From Paracoccus amoyensis (GTDB lineage: Bacteria; Pseudomonadota; Alphaproteobacteria; Rhodobacterales; Rhodobacteraceae), in assembly GCF_014490725.1 (NCBI RefSeq), contig NZ_JACOQL010000005.1, forward strand, positions 248,001 through 312,000: DNA of 64,000 bases, read 5' to 3'. The position numbers and the translations under genes were made by a program. The notes under the pieces are model-generated. The model had not been told where the DNA came from. It did not search any database and saw nothing but the letters and a program-made list of their open reading frames with translations. Below are positions 8,276 to 15,627 of the stretch, piece by piece. Every line of letters begins with the position of its first letter. Position 1 is the stretch's first letter.

Positions 8276-9385
8276 ATGCCCACGATCATGTTCACCCGCG
8301 CCGCCGCATCTTCCGCCGATACGCTGATGATTTCTGCCGTTCTCGACGAGGACAACGACGAGGCGATCTATCAGCCTGCCGCGCGCGTCTTTCAGTATGA
8401 GCATAAAAACCCACCGGGCGAGCAGTGGTTCGTCAGCGACTTTGCCCTCAGCGTGCAGGACATCGCGGTGATCGAACAGCCGGAGGTTTCCCCGGATCGC
8501 CCGCGCTTCTTTGCGCTTCTGGGGGCCGAAGGTGATGTCGCCTATCTCTCCCGCCCTGATCGCCATCAGGAGATGATCGAAGGGGCTGGCACAAGTAATC
8601 CGGGGTCGAAGTTCTACGGGCAGGTGCTGACGCTGAGGCAGATCGGCCAGCGCCTTTACGTCATCGGGATCGGCGGGCAGATCTATGTTCGCAAAGGCCC
8701 GGATGACTGGCGGATACTGACGGATGCTGTGCTGTTTGATCGGCAGGCCGACACACAACAGTTAATGAGCGCTCCAGATATGGACAGCCCGGACTTTCTC
8801 GAGTGGTGGGAAAGTAATCGACTCAACAACCCCGCCTCCCGCAACATCATCTTCCGCGACATCGCAGGCCTGTCGGAAGACGCGCTCTATATCTGCGGCG
8901 AGGTCGGACCGGGCGCGAAGCCTGTCCTGTGCTACTGGGACGGCCGGACTCTCGAAGAACTGAAAGTGCCGCTGGAAGAAGCTACCCTGGCCGGCATCCA
9001 CATCGAAAGCCCCGACAGCGTCTGGATCTGCGGCCGCGAAGGGGTGATCCTGCATGGCAGCCGGGCGCGGGGCTTCAACCCTGTCAATGCCGACACCCGG
9101 CTGAACCTGTTTCACGGGTTCACGTCCTGGCGCGACAGCTTGCTGATGCCCGCCTCTGTCCGCCCCGGTGGGTTGTGGCGGCTTGACCTCCAATCGAACG
9201 CCGTCAGCCGGTTCGAGCCGCGCCTGCCGAAGCTCAATCGTCTCGACAGCAATCCGGAATATGCGTTGGGCGGGCCGTTCTTTGCGCAGGCCTTCGGGGA
9301 TGTCATCTGGGCCGTGGCCGACAAGGACATCTTCCGCTTCGACGGGCAGCAGTGGGAACGGATCAAGCATCCCGATCTGCCCTAG
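8276..9385 (+). CDS. Predicted beta-propeller protein, likely immunity partner of the orphan toxin
   Basis: A 369-residue protein with no signal peptide. From about residue 105 it has repeated short strand pairs ending in hydrophobic-G-x-G turns: GQRLYVIGIGGQIYVRK, EDALYICGEVG, PDSVWICGREGVILHG and GDVIWAVADKDIFRFDGQQW. This pattern is typical of beta-propeller blades. The ATG at 8276 is preceded by AGAGG overlapping the toxin stop, so the two are translationally linked. Position directly after a nuclease-type toxin and resemblance in blade pattern to the protein after the T6SS effector (60348-61346) suggest an antitoxin or immunity role. The fold and function are inferred. Confidence 0.6.
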   Translation: MPTIMFTRAAASSADTLMISAVLDEDNDEAIYQPAARVFQYEHKNPPGEQWFVSDFALSVQDIAVIEQPEVSPDRPRFFALLGAEGDVAYLSRPDRHQEMIEGAGTSNPGSKFYGQVLTLRQIGQRLYVIGIGGQIYVRKGPDDWRILTDAVLFDRQADTQQLMSAPDMDSPDFLEWWESNRLNNPASRNIIFRDIAGLSEDALYICGEVGPGAKPVLCYWDGRTLEELKVPLEEATLAGIHIESPDSVWICGREGVILHGSRARGFNPVNADTRLNLFHGFTSWRDSLLMPASVRPGGLWRLDLQSNAVSRFEPRLPKLNRLDSNPEYALGGPFFAQAFGDVIWAVADKDIFRFDGQQWERIKHPDLP

Positions 9386-9577
9386 ATGCCGGGACTGAAC
9401 ATATACCAAACCGCATGGACCGGGCTGGATACACAAAGTTTAGGACACTCCCTTCGCTCGCTGCTGGGCGCAATGAAACTGGCCGCGCTTGGATCCTCAC
9501 CGCTGCTCCAAGTGTCGCCATCTCCCGTCCCGACGCTTGCACTGCGGAAAACCCACCCCTGATTGACCAAGACAAGC

Positions 9578-9625
9578 TCACCTCAACGCCACCTCAACCC
9601 TTGTCTGCAGTTTTCGTGCAGGTTG
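9578..9625. repeat. 48-bp dispersed repeat, copy 1 (truncates the S8 protease)
   Basis: The segment starting TCACCTCAACGCCACCTCAA is present again at 51827-51874 with only two mismatches. On the minus strand copy 1 encodes NLHENCRQGLRWR-stop and is fused in frame to the end of the truncated subtilisin. Copy 2 encodes NLRENCSQGLRWR-stop. This looks like the tail of a lost or unrecognised mobile-element gene. The region 9386-9577 has no supportable gene. Confidence 0.85.
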
Positions 9626-10851
9626 GCCGCGCTCCACCTTGTGGGGCGATCTCCGCGAATTTTTGGATCTGTTGCTGCTGAGCAAATTACCCGTTTTCTG
9701 TTAGGATTCCGCTCTTCAGCAAGCGCTACTGCTGATTGCGTAATTGCGCCGTAATTGGCGGGATCATCATCGGCCCTCGGCATAGGCGGTATAAATTTTA
9801 CGCTTTCGAGTCGGTGTCGCAATCGCGGGGTAGAGGCATCTGCTAAAGGCCCAGTCAGGTCACCATGCAGCGCAAGGCCCGCCATTGGTGTTCCATGGCC
9901 CGGCCCATCATAGTGATCATCTCCGCCCCAATCGTTGTCTATCGATTGTACATCTTCTGGCGCCAGAACCGGCTCAATTAGAGGATGTGCGCGGTTCACG
10001 CCGGTGTCGAGCAGGCAAACTGCCGGAACGTCGGTCCCAGGCCAAACTATCCTATTTGCAAGATCGTCTACTAGTCCGTCCTGCTCCCGGCCGGAAAGAT
10101 CGACCAAAATGGCGGGGTCGTCGGTTGCAAAGCCGATCTCGGCTAGGCCGGGTTGCCCAATATTGAGCATTTTTTCAAGCTGGCAACGGGTAGCATGGAC
10201 AGGGATGATGCGAACATCAGGGAAAGTACTCCATCTTTCCTCGGGGGCTACCTGCATATCGAGCGCGCGGGAAAGACCAACTACCTCGTCGGCGTAAATG
10301 TCCCAGCACCATAGGCCCCACCATGACGCAGTACCATCTGCTGGTGGCAGTAGTGCGGGATCCTCTCGCCAAAGGTCGATGAGCTCTGTTGGTGCAAAGC
10401 CTTCTATCGGCTGCATTTCGCCCGCCAGTGGAGGATTGCCTTTCTCAGTCAAAGCTCCAGTTCGATAACGCTCGACGCGTTCGGTGATATAGTCCCTTGC
10501 GTCCTGATCACGGACGTGCAGGACCATTTTGCGCTTATCGCCATCCTCTCCGGCTGCACTTTGACGAATGCCCTTATCGATCTTTTCGATGTCGAGCTCT
10601 TTGGCGGCGCGGTCGAGTAAAACTGTCACGAATGCCCCTTCGCCAAGAGTAACTCCGGGCGGAAGCGCGTCTTGCTTTGGACGACGGGCCTCTGTGGTTT
10701 CGAACGATGCGGCTAGACCCGCACTCAATCGATCTCCATGTTGCTCGCGGTTACGGGCAAAGGTTGTCCCGCCTCGCGCCTGATGAGCCATGTAAGAATG
10801 CGGCGTCAGCAGGGATGTAATATCGATATGCCCACGGTCGTAATCAGCCAA
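9583..10851 (-). pseudogene. ietS: Subtilisin-like (S8) protease, IetS-like, truncated
   Basis: The 422-codon frame contains an N-terminal domain and then the S8 catalytic core: Asp motif VPAVCLLDTGVN and His motif DGPGHGTPMAGLALHGD. The reading ends soon after (RPTRWSAA) with a foreign 13-residue tail from the 48-bp repeat, before the GTS-type motif that carries the catalytic Ser. A subtilisin without Ser should be inactive. The gene follows an AAA ATPase gene after 3 bp. ATPase plus subtilisin is the arrangement of the IetAS anti-phage and plasmid-exclusion system, whose protease is clearly longer. I therefore call this a broken IetS homologue; the family assignment is by architecture and motif memory. 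Confidence 0.75.
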
Positions 10852-10854
10852 ACT

Positions 10855-11862
10855 CTAGCCCGAAATCTCTTGGTTACCGTTAAAGATGTTGCGCATATCG
10901 TGACGAGCCGTGAGCTGCTGTAACAGATCCTCAGTGCGCACTACATTGCGTTCCGACAACAAGGCGACCTTCGCCGCCTCGTCGGCCGCGCGCGCAAGTT
11001 CAGCTTGGCTAAGCCCTGACCCTGCTTCGACTATTTTGCTCCATGCAATCCGAGGGTACTTCATCGGTCGTAGATGATTGCGGATAACCTCACAGATCTC
11101 GTCAGGAGACGGCATATCGAAGCTCAGAACCTCGTCAAATCTGCGCTGCAAAGCTCGATCGAGAAGTTCGGGGTGGTTTGTCGCTGCTAAAACTAGGCTA
11201 TCTGTAGACGTAGGTTCTTCCATAAATTGCAGAAAGCTGTTCAGCACTCGCCGCATTTCGCCCACATCATTCGTCGCGTCTCGTCTCCCGCCGACAGCAT
11301 CAAATTCATCGAATAGGTAGACTCCGCGATGCTTGATCGTCTCGTCGAAAACCAGTCTCAATTTGGCGGAAGTTTCACCCATGTAACGCGTGATCAGCCC
11401 TTCAAGCCTTACGACGAAGAAAGGTAGGCGCAGCTCACCTGCCAGCGCCTCCGCAGTCAGAGTTTTTCCAGACCCCGGCGGTCCAGCAAAAAGAAGCCGT
11501 CGTGAAGGTGTTCGATTGCCTTCGCGAAGCCAAGCGCGGCGGTCTTGCTGCACCACAACGCGATCTAGCTTTTCGCGGAGAGGTCCGGCCAGGACAACTT
11601 GGGAAAGTTTCAACCTAGGTTCGCGAAGATCGAGTAAACCTTCGAGATCACCACGAGGGCGAGCTAAGGAAACTCGAACCGATGGCTTGTCCCCTCTGCT
11701 GCGCCGCAACTCCTCAACTGCAGCTCGAAGCTGCTCGGCGTTGCTACGTCGCCCCTGGCGCGCTTCAGCCGCAGCAACTTGCAGGGCGATCGCAAGGAAC
11801 TGGTCCTCGTCGCCTTCTGCGCGACTGCGCAACATAGAAAGGATTTGCTTGGTATTGGACAT
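10855..11862 (-). CDS. ietA: AAA+ ATPase, IetA-like
   Basis: A 335-residue ATPase with a helical N-terminal part (about 1-110) and one AAA+ module: Walker A GPPGSGKT, Walker B VYLFDEFDAVGGRR, sensor-1 LAATNHPE, arginine-finger RRFD, and a C-terminal lid helix (LSQAELARAADEAAKVALLS). This layout fits the ATPase of two-gene ATPase/subtilisin defence systems (IetA), which is thought to work with the protease on foreign or viral proteins. The partner protease downstream is truncated, so the system is probably not functional. It sits in an island together with T6SS-type toxin genes and DNA repair functions. Confidence 0.82.
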   Translation of the reverse strand: MSNTKQILSMLRSRAEGDEDQFLAIALQVAAAEARQGRRSNAEQLRAAVEELRRSRGDKPSVRVSLARPRGDLEGLLDLREPRLKLSQVVLAGPLREKLDRVVVQQDRRAWLREGNRTPSRRLLFAGPPGSGKTLTAEALAGELRLPFFVVRLEGLITRYMGETSAKLRLVFDETIKHRGVYLFDEFDAVGGRRDATNDVGEMRRVLNSFLQFMEEPTSTDSLVLAATNHPELLDRALQRRFDEVLSFDMPSPDEICEVIRNHLRPMKYPRIAWSKIVEAGSGLSQAELARAADEAAKVALLSERNVVRTEDLLQQLTARHDMRNIFNGNQEISG

Positions 11863-12099
11863 TGGTTTTCATGGGCTCGTATAGCGAGTCTAGACGTGAA
11901 GCCTCGCGTTGCCAATCGAAATGAATAGTGCCGCCCATGGTCAAATTCGCCGACCTTTCGACGGATTTGACGTCAAAGATTAACCGGTATTTCTCTGCTG
12001 CGGAATCGCTTCTCGGTGCCTTCGACGACTACCCAGCAACAGACTGCTACGCAAGATCGACTATCAAACCGCAACAATGTTCTGTATTTGTTTCGATCC

Positions 12100-12426
12100 A
12101 TGACGCGACGCAGCACGCCCCAAGCCAAGATCGACGATTCGGCCTTCCCGGTCCGGGTGCTGATCTGCGTACCGGAGATGGGCTTTGGTCGTCGGTCCGA
12201 CGCGCTTCATGAGTGGCTGGCGACGCGGATCGGCCGCGGCAACTATGCCTGGCATGGCGGTGGGCGCGGTGGCACGCGGGACCGGATCGCGCTTTATTTC
12301 CGTGAGCCGGATGCGGCCAGCGCCTGCCTGACTGCCTTTCCGGATCTGGAACTGGCTGACGGAACATGTCTGCCGGGCTACAGTTCACCCTATCTGCCCT
12401 TTGGCCGTTCCGAGGACGACGACACC
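12100..12426 (+). CDS. Hypothetical protein in frame with the SRAP gene
   Basis: From ATG 12100 about 109 codons (MTRRSTPQAKIDDSAFPVRV, ...YAWHGGGRGG..., FREPDAASACLTAFPDLELA) run without a stop straight into the SRAP sequence. I do not recognise a family. The sequence has ordinary coding character and a compact alpha/beta look. Either it is fused to the SRAP protein as one 320-residue polypeptide, or its own stop was lost and SRAP starts at the internal GTG 12427. 11863-12099 upstream is intergenic, with a TTTGACGTCAAA palindrome near 11965 and no gene. Confidence 0.5.
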
Positions 12427-13062
12427 GTGTGCAACCTTTACAATCAGACCACCACGCAGGAGGCGATGCGCCAGCTTTTCAAGGGGCTGACCATGACCGA
12501 TCGCGCTGGCAATGTCGCGCCGGGCAAGGTCTATCCCGATCAGCTGGCACCGATCATCCGCCATGATGGCAATTCGCTGGAATTGGTGAAGGCACGGTGG
12601 GGGATGCCAGCGCCGCCTTCTGTCCTGAAGACCCAGCGGGATCCGGGCGTCATCAATGTCCGCAACCTGACCTCGCCACATTGGCGGCGCTGGCTCGGCC
12701 CGGTGCATCGCTGCCTGGTGCCTGTCACGGCCTTTGCCGAACCGATCAAGGGCGGCAATCAGTGGTTCGCGCCGTCGGAAGCAGAAACGCCGATGTTCTT
12801 CGCTGGGATTGAGGTTCGGGGCTGGACATCGGTTCGGAAGGTGAAGGACGGCGAGACGACGGACGATCTTTATGCCTTTCTGACCTGCGCCCCCAATGCC
12901 GAGGTGAAATCGGTGCATCCGAAGGCCATGCCGGTCATCCTGACCGATCCCCGGGATTGGGAGACCTGGCTTTCGGCACCAATCGAAGTCGCCAGCAAGC
13001 TGCAACGCCCGCTGCCGGATAGCGCATTGGCGCTGGTGGACGCCCCGCCCGAGGCGTCCTGA
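12427..13062 (+). CDS. SOS-response-associated peptidase (SRAP/HMCES-like)
   Basis: Starting at GTG 12427 the protein is 211 residues and begins V/M-CNLYNQTT, giving the Cys2 that SRAP proteins expose after Met removal to form a thiazolidine cross-link with abasic sites in single-stranded DNA. Further family features are NVAPGKVYP, KARWGMPAP, INVRNLTSP (active-site Asn/Arg region), CLVPVTAFAEP and VHPKAMPVIL (conserved His). GAGGA at 12412-12416 is a good ribosome site 10 nt upstream. The start is chosen because catalysis needs Cys at position 2, although the frame is open further upstream. SRAP genes often travel on phages and islands. Confidence 0.88.
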   Translation: MCNLYNQTTTQEAMRQLFKGLTMTDRAGNVAPGKVYPDQLAPIIRHDGNSLELVKARWGMPAPPSVLKTQRDPGVINVRNLTSPHWRRWLGPVHRCLVPVTAFAEPIKGGNQWFAPSEAETPMFFAGIEVRGWTSVRKVKDGETTDDLYAFLTCAPNAEVKSVHPKAMPVILTDPRDWETWLSAPIEVASKLQRPLPDSALALVDAPPEAS

Positions 13063-13071
13063 CACCGGCGA

Positions 13072-13323
13072 TCAGTCAGCGCACACCCGCGCCTGCGCCC
13101 GCATGACGGCATAATCCGCCATCATCCCGACCAGCACTGCACCTTCGGGCAATGCCTTCAACTCCTCTGCCGCCAGTTCACGCAGCGCCTGATCGTAAGC
13201 GACCACCGGCGGACAGACCGCCCCGCCCGGATCAAAACCGCCCGTCTCGCAGGCGGTCAGCAAGCTCGTTGCGATCACGAGGGCGGTTGCTGGATGCCTC
13301 CAGCATGCGGCGTTGAATGTCAT
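13072..13323 (-). CDS. Rz1-like outer-membrane spanin lipoprotein
   Basis: An 83-residue protein with a signal sequence and lipobox LLTAC (Cys about residue 25) and a short mature part (ETGGFDPGGAVCPPVVAYDQ...). Its first 92 nt overlap the 3' end of the Rz-like gene in another frame, the arrangement typical of phage i-spanin/o-spanin pairs. Rz1 proteins are outer-membrane lipoproteins that bind Rz and fuse the two membranes in the last step of lysis. It is the last gene of the prophage on this side; no attachment site was recognised between it and the SRAP gene. Confidence 0.72.
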   Translation of the reverse strand: MTFNAACWRHPATALVIATSLLTACETGGFDPGGAVCPPVVAYDQALRELAAEELKALPEGAVLVGMMADYAVMRAQARVCAD

Positions 13324-13483
13324 TCTGGCGCTCCATCTGGTTCAGGCGTTCGGCATGGCGACCGGCGGTTTCACCGGCCTGCCGCAGGTTGAGGAGGAAA
13401 AGCAGGACCGCGCCGATCAGCGCGGTCCCTATGGCCAGACGCCGCGCCCAGCACGACGCCAGCAGCGCAGCGAGGGCGCCCAT
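13232..13483 (-). CDS. Rz-like inner-membrane spanin
   Basis: An 83-residue protein with one N-terminal membrane segment (about residues 14-32: LAIGTALIGAVLLFLLNL) followed by a charged helical, probably coiled-coil region (ETAGRHAERLNQMERQNDIQ). This is the topology of Rz-type i-spanins, and the overlapping downstream lipoprotein gene supports the call. It begins 1 bp from the end of the endolysin gene, completing a lysis cassette. Confidence 0.7.
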   Translation of the reverse strand: MGALAALLASCWARRLAIGTALIGAVLLFLLNLRQAGETAGRHAERLNQMERQNDIQRRMLEASSNRPRDRNELADRLRDGRF

Positions 13484-14156
13484 CAGCGCCGCCCCCGGTT
13501 CCAGTCGTCGAGCCGGGCCCAGACGGTCAGGCCGATCCCGGCCAGCGCCAGGGCGATGAAGGCCCAGCGCAGGGTGTCGAGATAAGGGATCAGCGGCTGG
13601 ATGGCCGATTGCGCATTGCTGAGCGTGTCCTGCGCCATTTCGATCCCGGCAGCACCAACCGTGGCCAGTCCTGCCGCGCCGCTGCCCTTCATCGTGCGGC
13701 TGTCCGCCAGATGTTCCCGCGCGGGCGGCTGCTCTTCAGCGAAGGGGATGGCGCGGGCCGGGAAGGGATCGCCCCAGCGCCGGGCGGGGCCGAGATCGAT
13801 ATGCATGAAGCCCGAGCGCGGATAGGTACCGAAGCCCAGAAAGCCCTCGGCCCGCGCGGCTTTCTCGAAGACTGCCGGATCGTGATTGGCCATGGAGATA
13901 TCGAAAGCGGTGCCTTCCAGATGCTTGGAGCGCTTCGCGCCACGCACCCGGGCATTGTGCTCCGGGCTGCGATAGGCCGAGTTCACGATCAGCGGCTTGC
14001 CGAGGCGCGTGCGCAGCGCCTGCAACCGGTCGAGGGCTGCGTCATGGATCAGGATCGATCCGGTGCCGCGGCGGCGATTTCGGCGGGCGAGAAATTCGGC
14101 CAGCGCCAGATGTCCTTGGGGACGTCGCGCCAATGGCGGTAGAAACGGGTGGTCAT
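13483..14156 (-). pseudogene. M15-type peptidase endolysin with C-terminal membrane anchor, frameshifted
   Basis: The natural start at 14156 gives MTTRFYRHWRDVPKDIWRWP...FSPAEIA and then reaches a stop. The conserved continuation (RGTGSILIHDAALDRLQ, NSAYRSPEHNARVRGAKRSK, HLEGTAFDIS, GFMHIDLGP) is in the neighbouring frame. One base is missing within a GC-rich run near 14065-14075. The M15/DUF882-like core carries its zinc ligands (SKHLEGTAFDI, HIDLG). A C-terminal membrane segment (about 185-205) may anchor it. It would cleave peptidoglycan peptides at lysis. A start at 14133 in the second frame could still give a 216-residue product lacking about 26 N-terminal residues. Confidence 0.78.
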
Positions 14157-14173
14157 GAGGATCCTCCGGATAT

Positions 14174-14199
14174 GAAAAGACCCGCCGGGAGGGCGGGTC
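14174..14199 (-). terminator. Rho-independent terminator on the minus strand
   Basis: Inverted arms GACCCGCC (14179-14186) and GGCGGGTC (14192-14199) with a 5-nt loop are followed on the minus strand by TTTTC. It lies between the DUF6127-like gene and the endolysin gene, separating tail from lysis genes. Confidence 0.7.
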
Positions 14200-14248
14200 G
14201 TGGGGTGAATGGTGTTGTAAGGGTTGGCGGTGTGCGCCGCGCGGCGGA

Positions 14249-14536
14249 TCAGCCGCCTTCGCCGAAGAGTTTCAGCTTCAGCGCGATCCCGGCCAGCAGG
14301 GTTAGGATCAGACCTGCGGTCAGCATGCGGATGATGGTATGGGCAGCGGTGCGACGCATGAGGCGGATACCTTCCAGCAGCGCGCGCAGATCGCGAATAT
14401 CGAGCGCGGCTTCCCTGCCGTCGAGACCTGCGTCCACAAGGGCGCGGCGTGCGCCTTCCTGCGCGGCCCGGGCGAGCAGTTCCTCGAATTCGCTCTCGCT
14501 CATCTGCAGCATGTCGTCGAGACGTTTGGGTGTCAT
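14249..14536 (-). CDS. DUF6127-like phage membrane protein
   Basis: From ATG 14536, which overlaps the stop of the upstream gene, the product is 95 residues: a helical N-terminal part (MTPKRLDDMLQMSESEFEEL, ARRALVDAGLDG, ALDIRDLRALLEGIRLMRRT) and a single C-terminal membrane segment (AAHTIIRMLTAGLILTLLAG). Proteins of this shape occur between tail-fibre and lysis genes of Rhodobacteraceae phages; a holin-like role is possible but not shown. A longer reading from 14656 lacks coding character. Confidence 0.65.
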   Translation of the reverse strand: MTPKRLDDMLQMSESEFEELLARAAQEGARRALVDAGLDGREAALDIRDLRALLEGIRLMRRTAAHTIIRMLTAGLILTLLAGIALKLKLFGEGG

Positions 14537-15609
14537 CCGATCTTCGTTCCCCAGAATGTGGTGTGGTCGGCCGCGAAATACCCATCCGCCGCCCGGAATG
14601 CCCCCTGCAGCGCGACGGTGTCGCCTGCATCCAGCGGCACCATGGTCTGCAGCCAAAGTGCGGTGGCCTCGGAGACGTGGGCGCTGGAAATCTCGCCGAA
14701 CGATCCCCGGATCTCCGTGGACCCGTTCAGCACCAGCCGTGCGCGCATCCGGGCATTGCTGCTGGCATTGATCTTGTAGAGCAGCGATGCGCCGAAGAGG
14801 TACGTCCCGGTGACCGGGGCCACGAAGCGATTGGTGCCCGCGTCAAAGCAGCCCTGGTCGTTATATTCGGCGGTATTGATGCCGAGCGTCGTCCAGGTAT
14901 CCACGCCGACATAGTTGTCGTAATTCGTATAAGCCTTGAAGCGCGGCAGGTTCGGCTGGTCTGCAATCCCCGTCGCTGGATCGACGCCCAGCGCATCGCG
15001 GAAAACCAACCCGTTGGGTGAGACGGCGATGCGCAGCTGATCGGAGCCGAACATGCCCATCAGCGCGCGGGTCGAGAAATCCGTCTGCAGGATCAGCCCG
15101 GCATCGTCACCGTCCGTCTCCCGGTTCAGGGTCTGGGTCAGATCGCCACTACCGCCATCGGCCGCATAGAGCGCGGTCCAGAGGGCGCTGTTCAGCTTGG
15201 CCGAGAAGGGCGAACCTGCGCTTGCTGCCATGCCAATGCCGAGGCGGGTCAGATCGTCGAGCGTGGTTGGGATCACCGGCTGCCAGTCGGCACCATTGCG
15301 GACCAGCAGCAGTTCCTCATCTTCCACCCATGCCCGCCAGCCCTCGCGGGGAGGCAGGCGCAGCCAGGTCCCATCGGTCCAGAGGGCGACGTTCAGATGC
15401 CAGCCCGCCCAGCCGCCCGTCGCGCCGGAGGCAACGATATAGCGGTCTCCATCGGCGGGGCTTGCTGGCGGCGCGCTCAGTCCCCGGCTTTTGACCGAGA
15501 GCTGCACCAGCCCGTCGAGCAGACGCAGGGCTTCATTATGGGTGACATGTTTCTGCGCCTGCGCCGCCATCAGATATGGCAGCAGCAGATTGGTGGTGCT
15601 GTCGGACAT
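14533..15609 (-). CDS. DUF2793-domain tail protein
   Basis: A 358-residue protein. The N-terminal DUF2793 domain (residues about 1-130: LLLPYLMAAQAQKHVTHNEA, LRLLDGLVQLSV, PADGDRYIVASGATGGWAGW) is typical of tail-associated proteins downstream of the GTA-type tail-tip genes in alphaproteobacterial phages. The C-terminal part (PRFKAYTNYDNYVGVDTWTT onward, GTYLFGASLLYKI) resembles C1q/TNF-like receptor-binding folds. It is probably a host-recognition or fibre-like component. It lies 18 bp downstream of the baseplate gene and overlaps the next gene by 4 bp. Confidence 0.8.
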   Translation of the reverse strand: MSDSTTNLLLPYLMAAQAQKHVTHNEALRLLDGLVQLSVKSRGLSAPPASPADGDRYIVASGATGGWAGWHLNVALWTDGTWLRLPPREGWRAWVEDEELLLVRNGADWQPVIPTTLDDLTRLGIGMAASAGSPFSAKLNSALWTALYAADGGSGDLTQTLNRETDGDDAGLILQTDFSTRALMGMFGSDQLRIAVSPNGLVFRDALGVDPATGIADQPNLPRFKAYTNYDNYVGVDTWTTLGINTAEYNDQGCFDAGTNRFVAPVTGTYLFGASLLYKINASSNARMRARLVLNGSTEIRGSFGEISSAHVSEATALWLQTMVPLDAGDTVALQGAFRAADGYFAADHTTFWGTKIG

Positions 15610-15627
15610 TTTGGGGTTTCCCGGTAT

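Noticed and set aside
9425..9460. TACACAAAGTTTAGGACACTC resembling an IS256-type end
   Set aside because: Single short similarity from memory, with no transposase and no matching second end.
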